Part shown: in pieces, positions 28,359 through 46,099 of the stretch
Numbering within the stretch: position 1 is the stretch's first letter
How the letters are laid out: every line of letters begins with the position of its first letter
Origin: Mytilus edulis
Lineage: Eukaryota > Mollusca > Bivalvia > Mytilida > Mytilidae
Direction: 5' to 3'
Length of the DNA stretch: 64,000 nucleotides
Assembly: GCF_963676685.1 (NCBI RefSeq)
Contig: NC_092347.1
Coordinates: 92,198,208 to 92,262,207, forward strand
Notes under the pieces: model-generated
Told to the model about the DNA's origin: nothing
What the model saw: the letters and a program-made list of their open reading frames with translations, nothing else
Database searches by the model: none
Made by a program: the position numbers and the translations under genes

Positions 28359-28372
28359 TTCTCCCCCTGCTG
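28359..28372 (-). promoter_or_regulatory. Polypurine tract
   Basis: Minus-strand CAGCAGGGGGAGAA sits directly against the TGTGACAG start of the 3' LTR, the position of the plus-strand primer in LTR retrotransposons. Confidence 0.85.
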
Positions 28373-28503
28373 CGAGAATGTCTTCCAAGACATAACTGGA
28401 ATCATAGTGACAATAAACAAAAATATATAACAATGATCTTCCCCCTGTGTGAGGAAAAGACGTCCTCGTCTAATACTGGACAAAACTGAAATACAAAAAT
28501 CAT

Positions 28504-29532
28504 CTAATCATCTGGCTTAGTGATCAGCTTCAACATCGCTCTAGATACTTCATCAGCCATGTTGATAAACATTCCAGAGGATGCTGCAGTCCTAAGGTAG
28601 TCAGCACGAATCATCCATTCTGGTTGTGCACTCTTGGAGACTGGTGGTACAACAAAATCCTTGTACTTGGTTGTAGCTGTTGATGTCTTAGTTCTAGTAG
28701 ATCGTCTTTGCTGTGGTTCTGGTGTACTAGTATCATCATTATCTTCCTCGTCATCATCAATGTTCTCATCTTCCGTGCTATCATCATCTGTTACATCATG
28801 TAAAGCATCTGTTGCCAAATCATGTACTTGATCATCTAGTGATGTTTCGTGCTCTGAACCTCCCGATTCCTCAGGCAAAGAAGCGTCCTCCTCTAATTCA
28901 GAATGTTCCTCGGTGCGGTCCTGATCGTCATCAGCGTTACCGGGAACAGTAGCCTCCTCCTCAACCGATGCTATTTCATCATCTGCTTGGATAACATCAT
29001 CCGGTTGAATATCTTGTTGAACTTCTTGTTGAGGCTCTTCAACCACGACATACACCATTGATTCATCCTCACTCTCTGTGTTGGAGTCTGTTGAAACTTC
29101 TACTGGAGCAGGTTTCTTCTTAGGTGATGCTGGTTTTCGTTTACTTCTTCTTGGCAAAGGAACTGGTATCTGGTGAGTTGTGTTCTCTTCCACAAGTTCC
29201 TCGTTGATGCTTCCAATAGGTAGTAAATGGTTCCTGTGAAGCGTTCGTTTTCTTCCATGACCATTTTCTTTCCTAACTACATAGACAGGTAGTTCTGTAT
29301 TAGGCTGATCGAGGATTACATATGGTTCTTCTTCCCATTTATCCTGTAACTTGTGGGTTCCATCGAAGGCAAGAATCTTCACAAGTACTCGATCGTCTTT
29401 ATGTAAAATCGCTCCTTTAACTCTGATGTCATAAGCTTGCTTCTGTTTACCCTGTGATTTTACTGCAGCTGATGATGCAAGTTCATAAGATGTCTTTAAC
29501 TTCTGTCTCAGATCTTCAACATACTTCGTCAT
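28504..29532 (-). CDS. C-terminal integrase (GPY/F-like) segment plus acidic tail of the Gypsy element
   Basis: 342 codons. Residues 1-110 match the C-terminal region of Gypsy integrases: a helical start (TKYVEDLRQKLKTSYELA), then DRVLVK, HKLQDKWEEEPYVILDQ, and RTLHRNHLLP, the GPY/F-type DNA- or chromatin-binding module. Residues 130-280 are very acidic and Ser/Thr-rich. It is in the same frame as the gag-pol ORF and separated from it by one TAG and two sense codons. The HHCC and DDE parts of integrase are missing, so the ATG start is accidental: this is the downstream side of an internal deletion. No independent protein is expected unless the stop is read through. Confidence 0.85.
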   Translation of the reverse strand: MTKYVEDLRQKLKTSYELASSAAVKSQGKQKQAYDIRVKGAILHKDDRVLVKILAFDGTHKLQDKWEEEPYVILDQPNTELPVYVVRKENGHGRKRTLHRNHLLPIGSINEELVEENTTHQIPVPLPRRSKRKPASPKKKPAPVEVSTDSNTESEDESMVYVVVEEPQQEVQQDIQPDDVIQADDEIASVEEEATVPGNADDDQDRTEEHSELEEDASLPEESGGSEHETSLDDQVHDLATDALHDVTDDDSTEDENIDDDEEDNDDTSTPEPQQRRSTRTKTSTATTKYKDFVVPPVSKSAQPEWMIRADYLRTAASSGMFINMADEVSRAMLKLITKPDD

Positions 29533-29538
29533 ACTTTT

Positions 29539-32445
29539 CTACTGTTGAAAGGCTTTCTCCTGTTCTTTATTCCACTGCCATGGTTGTTGCTTATGGTCTT
29601 TCTTCGGTTTCTTTCCTCTAATCTTTTTACCTGTTGTTGGCATCAAATCCGTCAAAGGACGGGCAATCTTTGAGAAGTCTTTGATGAACTTTCTGTAATA
29701 ACCAACGAAGCCTAGGAATTGGCGCACTTCTTCAGGTGTTGTTGGTCTTGGCCAATTAGTGACTTTGCTGATCTTATCTGGGTCTGGCTCAACTCCTTTC
29801 TCTGATACGATGTGACCAATGTACTTCACCTTTCGTTGAAAGAAAGAACACTTCTTTGGAGATAACTTTAAGCCAACTTCTCGGAGACGCTGGAAAACTC
29901 TCTCGAGGCGATCTAGATGTTCGTCCAAGGTTTTCGAAAAGATGATTAGATCGTCTAAGTAGATGAAACAAATTCTTGCATGTAGATCACCAAGGCATTC
30001 TTCCATCAATCGTTGATATGTAGCTGGTGAATTTGCTAACCCAAATGGCAATCGGTTGAATTCGAAGAAACCAAGTGGTCCTACTGTGAAAGCTGTTCGT
30101 TTCTTATGTTCCTCCTCTAACTCCACTTGATGATAGCCTGACTTCATATCAAGCACTGTAAATATCTTATTGCCACCTAGCGAGTCAAGGATTTCTTCAA
30201 TTCTCGGAAGTGCGTAGGCATCTTTGATGGATAGATTGTTCAGTTGGCGATAATCAACGCACATGCGGAGTTTCCCATCTTTCTTCCGTACTAAGACGAC
30301 GTTGGACGACCATGGTGAATGTGAACGCCTAATGATACCTGCTGACAGTAGTTGCTGAAGATGATCTCTGACTTCATCTAGCATTGACGGTGGAATTCGT
30401 CGGTGTCGTTGCTTAAATGGAGTGTTATCTGTTAAATCTATCCGGTGTTTCACTAACGACGTATAACCAATGTCTGTATCGCTCTTGGAGAATATATCGT
30501 TATATCGGTTTATCAATTTCTTTCCTCGTTTAAGTTCATCTGGTTTCATATCGTCTGGTATGTGTATATCCTTGAGAATATCTATCTGATTGTTGTCATC
30601 TGGTTTTACTTGTTCTGTTGTTATGGTTACTGGTTGAAGTTCACATAAAAGAGATCTAGGTGCAACGGTTACGGTTCTTGTAGAAATGTTCGAAATGTGA
30701 ACTGGAATATCATCTCGTTGATTCTGGTCGTATGTGATTATAGCTTGTACAATATCTAGGTCGTAAGGTATTACTGAGTTTGAAGTTGCATGAAGCATGG
30801 AAACGGTGGATGGATACGGTAACATCTTGTCCATATAGCCTTTGATAACTACTTCTGTGTTAGGTTGTATGATAATCGGCTTTGTTTCTGCTGATTTCAC
30901 CAGTGCTAAACGGTTATGTTGTCTTTCAAGTTCTTTCTCTCTTAATGTCATACATCTGAAGGCTAAATAGTATGGTGTTATCAGAGTAGCATCTTGTAGA
31001 AAACGTGTACCATGTTCTTGTTTGATGTCTTTCATAACTTCAGATAAGATGTTTGTTCCGATAAGTAGTGGTACTTCTTGATGATATTCGCTATCGGGTA
31101 TGATGAGAAATAAACCAGGTTGTATCTTGTTATCATTTGCTCCTTGAAGTTGCAAATCAGCTTCAATGTATCCCTTGTAAGGTAAACGTTGTCCATCGGC
31201 GCATTCTATTTTCAAAAGAAAACTGAGTGACTGTAATGGTGTAGAATAAAGATGTTGATTGTAAAAACTTTCGCTTATTGTTGATACAGTTGAACCTGTG
31301 TCGAGAAGTGCTGTTGTGTTAATTCCATTAACAGTAATAGGAACTTCATTTGATGAACCAAGTAATCCTGATATAGGTGATTTCTGTTCAGTTTGTTGTG
31401 TTGATTGTTTCATGATGAATGATTGTTGGAGGTTCAGAGCACGCTGTGTCTTTCTTGAATGATCAAGTCGTACAGTGCAGTCTATAGAGTAGTGTCCTGG
31501 CTGTCTGCATCGCCAACATGTGAAATCATTCTGTTTGCGTCTTCTATGTTGTTCTACTGGTCTATATATAGTTGTTTCATCTGGATGATATGGTGTCCAT
31601 GATGTATCTCTTCGTGACCATTGAATGTTAGTAGATGGTTGGTCACAATTTCTATCTTCCTTCAAAGCCTTGACATCTTGTGAGAGTTGTTTCACCAATG
31701 CTGTAAGTTGCTGAATTTGCCTATTTTCTACTGTTGTTGTCGTTGATTTACTCGTAGCCTGTGTAGGTGGTTTCTTTTTCAAAGATGGTTTGAGGTTATG
31801 TTGATTCTCTATTTCTCTTGTAGCTTTCAGTAATGAGTGAAAATCGGTGATGGTATCTTTCTTGTAGCGGACAATATTCTTCATCTCCGGTCTTAATCCA
31901 TCAAAGAACTTTGACGTAAGCATATCGTTGATGTTTTCCTCTGTGACATTCTTTCTGTTCTTGGCTTTGCTTAGTATTTCCTCTAATCGACAAGCCCATG
32001 TTGCAACGTCTTCATCATCTTGCTGTCTAGCCGTGTAGAATTGGCCAAGTAAAGCTTCAGGCTGATCAACAGATCCGTATATACTGTCCATCTTATCAAT
32101 GATGTCGTCAATGGTTGCTTCAGGACCAAGTCTCATGGGAACCTTGCTAGCATCTCCACGTAGAGAACGTCTAATAGCCATCGTGATGGTTTCATGTGTA
32201 TGTCCTGTCTTGATGAGACACTGTACCTCATATCTCCATAGGTCGTATGGTGTACCAGTCTTCACATCTCCGGAAAACGCTGATATCCGCGGTAAATAGG
32301 CATTACATAAATCATCATCAGTTTCTTTGTAATCTTCCATCCAGGTCTTAAAATCATCTGGTGTCTGAGCGCATGGTTTGAGATCCATCTCCTTGAAGGC
32401 CATAACTATGTTGCTGATCTCATCCTTAGATAGATAATCCGACAT
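29539..32445 (-). CDS. Gag-protease-reverse transcriptase polyprotein of the Gypsy element (truncated after RT)
   Basis: 968 codons without a stop. Gag occupies about residues 1-330 and ends with a zinc knuckle CWRCRQPGHYSIDC (C310 to C323). The retropepsin-like protease has LLDTGST with catalytic D382. Reverse transcriptase follows: KKDGKLRMCVDYRQLN, first catalytic aspartate in FTVLDMKSGYHQ (D766), PFGLANSPATYQRL and IYLDDLIIFS (D831, D832), then the connection FLGFVGYYRKFI. The frame stops at WNKEQEKAFQQ, exactly where RNase H normally begins. Catalytic residues are intact and there is no frameshift, so gag, protease and RT could be functional, but RNase H and integrase functions would have to be provided in trans. 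Confidence 0.93.
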   Translation of the reverse strand: MSDYLSKDEISNIVMAFKEMDLKPCAQTPDDFKTWMEDYKETDDDLCNAYLPRISAFSGDVKTGTPYDLWRYEVQCLIKTGHTHETITMAIRRSLRGDASKVPMRLGPEATIDDIIDKMDSIYGSVDQPEALLGQFYTARQQDDEDVATWACRLEEILSKAKNRKNVTEENINDMLTSKFFDGLRPEMKNIVRYKKDTITDFHSLLKATREIENQHNLKPSLKKKPPTQATSKSTTTTVENRQIQQLTALVKQLSQDVKALKEDRNCDQPSTNIQWSRRDTSWTPYHPDETTIYRPVEQHRRRKQNDFTCWRCRQPGHYSIDCTVRLDHSRKTQRALNLQQSFIMKQSTQQTEQKSPISGLLGSSNEVPITVNGINTTALLDTGSTVSTISESFYNQHLYSTPLQSLSFLLKIECADGQRLPYKGYIEADLQLQGANDNKIQPGLFLIIPDSEYHQEVPLLIGTNILSEVMKDIKQEHGTRFLQDATLITPYYLAFRCMTLREKELERQHNRLALVKSAETKPIIIQPNTEVVIKGYMDKMLPYPSTVSMLHATSNSVIPYDLDIVQAIITYDQNQRDDIPVHISNISTRTVTVAPRSLLCELQPVTITTEQVKPDDNNQIDILKDIHIPDDMKPDELKRGKKLINRYNDIFSKSDTDIGYTSLVKHRIDLTDNTPFKQRHRRIPPSMLDEVRDHLQQLLSAGIIRRSHSPWSSNVVLVRKKDGKLRMCVDYRQLNNLSIKDAYALPRIEEILDSLGGNKIFTVLDMKSGYHQVELEEEHKKRTAFTVGPLGFFEFNRLPFGLANSPATYQRLMEECLGDLHARICFIYLDDLIIFSKTLDEHLDRLERVFQRLREVGLKLSPKKCSFFQRKVKYIGHIVSEKGVEPDPDKISKVTNWPRPTTPEEVRQFLGFVGYYRKFIKDFSKIARPLTDLMPTTGKKIRGKKPKKDHKQQPWQWNKEQEKAFQQ

Positions 32446-34477
32446 GGCTGTACAAAATAATAATACCTAAACTGTAAAAATAAAATGCTGAGATGAAATC
32501 TGAAATAAACAAAAGCTTCTGAAACAAAGAAATGTTAAGTTCCTAAAAGAAAAAAATATGTCTGAAATGAATACCAATATATACCAAAAGTTAATGCTAA
32601 AACAAAAAAAAAATGTTAAGTACCTACAATAGAAACAAAGTATCTGAAATAAAAAAATATATGAATAATATTAATTTATCCTAAAATACAAAGAAATTAT
32701 CTGGAATAAATTAAATAAACAAAAAGTTTTTAAGTACCTATAACAAAAATAAAGATTCTGAAATCAAATAGAGAAAAAAATAAGATTAAGTACCTGAAAA
32801 CTAAAAGAAAACAATAAGATTAGTATCTGCAGTCTAATGTCTAATCTACAATAAAGATAGAATTAATGCAAATCCAAATATGATACAATATAATCTGGAA
32901 ATCTCAAAGAAATATCCTGTAAAAAAAAAAAAGATTAGTAACTCTATGGTCTGAAATCAAAATTATGATTAAGTATCAACAAACTCGACAACAGTGCCTA
33001 AATAAATATAGAGTGATATAATACTGGACTGAAATGACCAACTCCTCTGAAATAAACAGACTAGATGGTAAATGCAACTCTGCAATGGTAAATCAATATA
33101 CTGAAATCAAAATTCTGATTACTATATGTATACACAAAAATGGATCTGAGAAAACACTATATATAAGTATAATGTACACAGTGGCTAACAATACCTCACA
33201 ACTGAAAAGCAATGAGTATGTATAATAAAAACAAATATGAATAGTATCAATATACACGTACGTACCTTTTTTAAAGTTCCTACCCAGCTATGTCTCTGCA
33301 AATCACACACACCTAATACTCACCAAAATGTGTGCAATTTATTCCTTACTGAGTATGACTAGCTGCTACATATAATCAAAATATATGTAACTATATAGGG
33401 GAATATATATAATACAATGTAATGTAAAGTAGAAACTGGTACTGCTGCTGCTGTAAATAATATCAATATATCATCAATGAAATCGCTGAAAGTCCTGAAA
33501 CTTAAAATGTATTAAAGAATCAGTCAGTCAACAACAAGAACCGAAGCAACAGATCTACCTATACAACACAATGTAGACACCTATCAAGTACCTCAATAAC
33601 CAGAACCTTATCAATCAAACAACACGTATACTTACTTAACTATGTATACTTCTAGTTCTTCAATGAGCTTTATACCTACTTCTTCAAATGTACAAATTAC
33701 TCCAGTCGGTTTCTTTCTGTACTTATATTCCTCACTTACCCTCAAATTTTTTGTAGGTGAATATCTACGACAGCAAAGTTCTGTGGAACTTTACGAGTAA
33801 AAGAGTATTTGTCGTGTCTCTAGTCTTTGCAATAATCCTAACTGACAGATGTGGGGATTGGGCAGTTATGAATCTATTTAATATGTACAGAATAATATGC
33901 AAATATCAACACAATATATATGTATTTACAAAGTCAAATATAATATATCAATTACAAACAGTAGCAACTGTTTATTCTTCTACCTATGTGTCACACTTTA
34001 AATTCTAATGTAAATTAACTAACTGTAAAAGAGTTCGAAAGCTAATTATATAATCAAATTCTGAATGAAAGTTTAAAGTAATTTCAACAAAAATTTACAA
34101 CAAAAATTTAAATCCAAATACAGCTAATATGTCTGAAATAATTTCAAATAATTTCCGAAAAAAAATCAAAGAAATTTATTTAAAAAAAAAATTAAGTGAC
34201 ACAACAAAATGTGTATTACAAGTCAAGTACAAATAAACAAATACATTCAATGTCAATCAACTAATGAGTATATATCAAAAGTTTTACTAAATGATGTTTA
34301 TTTATAAAGTCAAAACACACACAGTGTATAAATACAACTCAGTTTAATAGTAACATCTATAGTCAATCGGTAATCTCTGAAGTGTATCGACATCTACGGG
34401 TATCGTGTATTGCCAAAATACGATCAATTCTTCATAATCTACATTATCCACCAAAAACGTCTGATCTACCAGAAAAA
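32446..34477 (-). other. Long non-coding leader of the Gypsy element
   Basis: About 2 kb between the primer-binding site and gag, A-rich on the plus strand, with loosely repeated 'aagtacctgaaa..aaataaa' wording at 32500-32830. Reading frames are short and unlike gag. A leader this long is unusual for Gypsy elements and could hold packaging signals or captured sequence; neither is shown. Confidence 0.6.
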
Positions 34478-34492
34478 CTACGTTGGGCGCCA
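34478..34492 (-). promoter_or_regulatory. Primer-binding site (lysine tRNA type)
   Basis: Minus-strand TGGCGCCCAACGTAG begins one base after the 5' LTR. The first 13 bases fit the 3' end of tRNA-Lys (CTT-type), a primer used by many Gypsy elements. The TRIM at 6986-7471 has the same first 11 bases. Confidence 0.85.
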
Positions 34493-34493
34493 T

Positions 34494-35959
34494 TGTGATA
34501 GTCGTGTTTTACGGGGGTTCCATAAACGACAAGTCTAGGGTTCTTTGACATCACTTTATTAAGTTAACATAGGAATAAATAAATAACCCTGCAATAACAA
34601 CAGCATATAGTTATTACAATTATCAATATCACAGTCTTATCAAAGTCTTATACTATAAACATATAAATATTATACTGGCGTAATAACAATGTTACAAGAT
34701 CGCATATAATATTCTATTCCGTATACAATAATCTATACTGAGTATCAAGAATGCGGTGACATTCACAATATGCAATACACTCGCAATTATATCTTTCTAA
34801 ATACAAATGCATGCTTTTGATAAGTCGTATCAAATAGTATATCATTATAATCAACCAAGCGTATTATAAACAAGTCGAATGTACTGTACTTCATAAACGA
34901 GTGTCATTCATAAAACCTTTAACATACAAAGGTTATTATCTGTTCACTATAGTATTCTTTTAATTTCGTATGCACTACTGTAATGTATAATATCTATGTA
35001 GGTACAATATAATATAATATGACCCTTACCAATCTGTGGAACCAGGTTATATATCTAACATCTACAGTACAACCAGTATGTTACAGGGACATCATAATCT
35101 ATGTGTCCTGAAAATAATACACAATAGTAAATACTAGGATCTAGGAAAATAGTGATCCCTTACATAAAATACAGCATATTAAAGACTGATATAATAAAAT
35201 CAAGCTATTACACAGAATAACCATATATGACAATATGAATGCAATTGTCAATGTGACGTCATAGATCCATAACCGAAAGGTCAAGGTCACTTTCAAAATC
35301 ATTCATAAATCTCCCTTTCTACATTCAAACTACAGATTCAAATCATATATTCTCAGATTAATACATCAACTATCTTACTCCTATCATATCTAAGGTCTAT
35401 GGGCATACTTACCTATAAACGGGCAGAATTGTATAGCATGCACTGCATACGCCTTTCATACACCACAAAGAATATAAAATCTACTTACCAGATATAAAGA
35501 ATGTAATTTCCAATAACTACAGTTGTTCCAAAGTATGGAAACTTCAGTGAATAATAACGAGCACTGAATATAATGTTTCTATATAAGTTTTATCACTATA
35601 TACGGTTTAAACAATAAGTATATATTAAATTTGTATGTCTCCAATTTTCAAGAGTTAACCACCATTACTTTATTTCCAAAATCTGAGGTGTGTCCAGAAT
35701 GACCAATAAGAACTGACCATAAAGGTAAACAAGGTGTGACAATTAATTTACTAATGAGTTGGACAGGTAGATACTATTACAACTATGCCCAATGAAGTAT
35801 GACTGACTAGAACTTTCATACATTTTAAAGTGTGAAGAGATAATGAACTATAAATCAAAAGATCAAATAATCAAAGTGAAGTAATTAAGTCTAATATCTG
35901 GCATATCATAAAATGTAAAATACTAATAAATGAAATGCGTAAAAATATACTCTGTCACA
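34494..35959 (-). repeat. 5' LTR of the Gypsy-type element
   Basis: 1466 bp, same ends as the 3' LTR and nearly identical to it. Transcription of the element would start here, on the minus strand. No TATA position is assigned. Confidence 0.93.
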
Positions 35960-36288
35960 ATTATTCAAAATTTAGGTTTATCATATTAGTCAAAAAATAT
36001 ATGTAGGACATTCGTTCTGAATATACATGAAATATTTGCCACTGGACTTTAATTAAGCAAACCAACTGTAGGACATAGTCTTGATTAGCTGACATTTAAG
36101 GTAGCGCCTTCCTCATACTATTATCATTTATACATTTCTCGTTTTTGCTATTTATTTTGCCACTGACAACGGGTAAAAAAGACAGCATGATTTTAAAAAA
36201 AATTATCAGTGTTGCGACATTACAATAGAAATCTACACTTTACACTAGTTTAAATACGAAACTAAACTTACAGCTCTGTATTTCAAAG

Positions 36289-36291
36289 ATG
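36289..36291 (+). other. PSMA4: Candidate ATG-only start exon of PSMA4
   Basis: The first certain PSMA4 coding exon (38415) starts at codon 2 (SRRYDSRTTIFSPEG) directly after an acceptor, so the start ATG must be on an upstream exon ending in ATG. Within 35960-38414 the best match is CAAAG-ATG followed by gtaggt at 36292. Other ATG-GT sites there have poor donors. This is inference. If correct, intron 1 spans 36292-38414, in which I see no other feature. Confidence 0.4.
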
Positions 36292-38414
36292 GTAGGTCTG
36301 CTTTATCATCGTAAAAGAAGTAAAATACACTTTCCTAGCAGAAATTTAGTGATTTTTGTTCTAAATTTCTAATGCATATGATCATGAGATTCACTAAAAT
36401 ACAATTTCTATAGGAGTTTTGAATATGAGGTCCAAATTAACACGGGAAATGAAAAAAAGGGGGGACTATGCCGGTTGGACATAACTTACTTTGTTAATTT
36501 TTACTCCGGAGTCCTTCTTCAGCTTTTTTGCTATGATGAACCTTTAAAGTTAATGACTGACTGGTAGTTTAGATAGTTCATGAATACACATTCAAGTATA
36601 AAAAAAATAACAGTAGTAGAAGTAGAAAAAGGTAAAATAACAAAAATAACCAAAATTAGAAAAATATCAAACTCTTAAGAAAATTTAAAATGTGAAATTC
36701 AATGTGAAAGTTCGGAATCAATATTAAAAGATTAAACAAATTGTCTCAGGAAAAATCTTGGTTTTTATTTGCCACAAAATCTCCTTTTACTATTAACATG
36801 ATTAAATGCAAGGAAACAATAAATAGACATTAATACAGCCGAGCATTTTCCCCGTTTCGGGCCGAATCCTTATATCGTTGATATGTCAAGTCAATGCACT
36901 ATTATTGTTTTTATACTGCAATCTAAAAAAACATTTTCAATTGTTGTTTATTGTGTTAATGTTATTTATTTGATTTAAATATTGGGAAAAATCCCCCTTT
37001 AAAAAGTAAAATCACAAAAATACTGAACTTAGAGGAAGATCAATTGGGAAAGTCCATAATCACATGGCAAAATCAAATAACAAAACGCATCAAATACGAA
37101 TGGACAAGAAAAGGCCTCATATCACACAGACGGAGAAATATAAAACACGATGAAATGTACATAATTACCGCAATCAATGATGAACGAATTCGTTGCAGAC
37201 TAAAATATCAACAATAAACATAAAACATAATGATTTATAGGTAAGGTTGCAAACAAAAAAATATTAATAAGTGAAATATGTTTTCCCAAAAATTGCAAAA
37301 GAAACAAGTTTGAGTCGTTAAACGCATCGTTGTTTACATTGAAAACAAGAACAGGTTGAAGAGTTCGTATGAATAATTAAATATAATTTCGACAATTTCT
37401 ATTTTTAAAATATTCATGAGGAAAAGTGATATCAGGTCAGTGACTGTATATGGCATAGAAATATACAGTCAACGCATTTTGACTGCTCAAATAGAACGAG
37501 TGCAGTATAAATATAAATAATGCCTTTGCATTTGGAATATGTACAAAAAATATTTTTTTGACTGTTTTGACACTATTGCAGTTTTAAAATTTCATAATTC
37601 ACATGGCTACAGAAGGGGTCACAAACCTTAATCACTATAAAACAAACAAATGTGTGAACAAACTTATAATCAAAGCACATAAGCAAAAACGAAAAACAAA
37701 ATACAGAAAAAGATATACTAAACAGTCAAAGTAATAACTTACAAAAAAATTATAAGAACAGTACCTATAATCTAGACCAACATGACCAAGGTATATTTTT
37801 GTCATAATTAATTAATATATAATGAATTCTGAAAGTGTGACTGTTATAAAGAAAAAATAATTCTGATTAAAAACATGTTTTGATTTATTCCTGGAATTGC
37901 TTCTTATTGTGATCCTGTTTTATCTGTTATAAAATAAGATTTGTTCCTGTTTTGCAGGATTAAAACTTTTCAGACCATTTTTGGAATGGTTTTTAACAAT
38001 GATTGTTTTATATTTCTTCAAAATATACATGTACATTACAAAAGATACAAATCAGTACAGTACACTTAAAACTATCTAAAAGATAACAAAACATATAAAA
38101 CAAACCAATGATTATAATAAGGCAAGACATAGAACATACATGTAGTACCAAAGAATGCTAATTATAACAGTTTTTAAATTAAAAGAAAGGCTTCAAGCTC
38201 AAAGCCTTTTATCAACTTGATATGAAACCATACCATTCTACATTAATTTAATTGGCTGTGCTTCAAACTACATGTAGATTTCATACTGCATCGACAAGAA
38301 GACCTGATTATGTACTATGCCCAAAACAAACCTGTGCAAAACTTCAATTTATGAAAATAGAAGCAATAATTTAGTCTAGTTTCAAATGTAATTGGTTTCT
38401 TTCTTTCTTTTCAG

Positions 38415-44539
<6,125 letters not shown>

Positions 44540-44546
44540 TCACATT

Positions 44547-45307
44547 GTAAGATTTTGTTTACAACAAATTATATCTAGGCCATTCCACTGATAACAAACA
44601 TGTATTAATTGTATAGTGTAAAAAAAAAAATTTGATTCACCTGTGACAAATGCTGCATAATCAGTCAGCAGTATAAACTATCTGTATAACATTTTATATT
44701 ATGGAAGATAAAAAAGCTAGATGATTCATATCTTTTATATCACATTTTCCATTCAGTTACTATGAAATGACAATTTTTAGAAGAAATAATTTGCACAGTA
44801 TACATGTTAAGTGAGCAAGACAGTTTATGTTTACTCTTGTTTGATATCTCAACCCCTCTGTCTTTTAAACTTGATCTGTGAACTGACATAAAGAAAATAC
44901 AATAAAAATCATGACACAAAAATACATTCTTACACAATTCAAGGTATCTTGAACTACTTTTCTTGGTTCAGTAATCAATGTTTTAAATTAAAACCAGTGC
45001 AAGCCCTGCATCTCAAGGAATTTCATCATATAATTTATCTATTTTTTTGGGGAAGGCAGGTAAAAAGACATTTCAGTGTTTTCATGTTCATAAAAAATGG
45101 TATATAAATGTGAAAGCTTAAGTTTACATTATTTACAAGATAATTCTTTCAAAATTGAAAGTTTCATGAAAAGCTGTGCAAAATGACTTCATTCTATAAT
45201 TAAAATTAGTTGAGAATTAATTATTGTGTTCTTATTACTTGATTGATGTATGGACATTAATTCAGTGTGATGAAATGTTTGAACAAATATTTTTGTTTGT
45301 TTTTCAG
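44547..45307 (+). other. PSMA4: Possible PSMA4 3'UTR intron
   Basis: Eight bases after the stop codon is a good donor, ATT-gtaagatt (44547). A strong acceptor, 'tttgtttgtttttcag', ends at 45307. The sequence after it contains an ATTAAA near 45418 that could serve as poly(A) signal. Because the junction is so close to the stop, it would not be expected to trigger nonsense-mediated decay. Inference only. Confidence 0.4.
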
Positions 45308-46099
45308 ATACATCAGAAACAGAAAATGAACACGATGAAAATAACATAGTGACCTTTTTAAGTGCTATTAGACTTTAACATATGTTTATTTACAACATGA
45401 ATGTTCATAAATACTACATTAAATTTTGTTTTGTAAATCTTTGATTATGTTGATGATATTGCTTATTATACCCTCAGTTCAATTTTGAACTGAAGATAAA
45501 TTGTTTCAAACTTTCTGTCTGTCATGCTTTCCAGTGTTCTTGATTTTATTTTAAGGCTGCAGTGACAGCTTTGAAAATGTTTTTTTTTGTCATGTCAATT
45601 TCTCTCAGTGTAACAAGATGACCACTGACTGAGAGTGAAGTTTGTATGGTATTCACACACAAGTAAACCAACAAACAAACCAAATCAACAGACACAAGAA
45701 ACTATTAAAAATATATTTCATATTGAAATTGATACAGCAAAAGTACATATTTCTATATAAATGCAAACATTAGAAAAATACTAGTATTATATTTAAGTTT
45801 GCACAAGACAGTTGTTTTAAATATTAATTTTGTTCAAACTTGTTTTAAAAAGTATCGCTACTGAAAATTATTAATTGCTTACCTTAATATTCAAAACTAT
45901 TAGTGGACTAAAACATTGCCTGATAGTGATGTTCCATTATAAGGTGTAACATCTTATTCCACCTTATGTAATAATGCTGTATTTTAATTGGATGAGAGAC
46001 ATGGTATTTTTTACCAATTTCTATGTACCGGTATTGAGATTTTCTTTTCTCTGCCCGGGTATTTGTCATTAGGGAATTTCATGTGCCGGGTTATTTGCT

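Larger units (their letters stand above)
26893..35959 (-). mobile_element. Gypsy-type LTR retrotransposon, internally deleted (9.07 kb)
   Basis: Reading on the minus strand: 5' LTR 34494-35959, primer-binding site 34478-34492, leader, gag-protease-RT frame, integrase C-terminal frame, polypurine tract, 3' LTR 26893-28358. A 4-bp duplication, ATTA, flanks it (26889-26892, 35960-35963). Both LTRs are 1466 bp and I see only about three differences by eye, so insertion is recent. RNase H and the catalytic part of integrase are absent, so this copy cannot complete a cycle alone. It lies between PARP16 and PSMA4. Confidence 0.93.

Noticed and set aside
28634-28831. Ser-rich plus-strand frame.
   Set aside because: It is the antisense shadow of the acidic tail of the Gypsy integrase segment.
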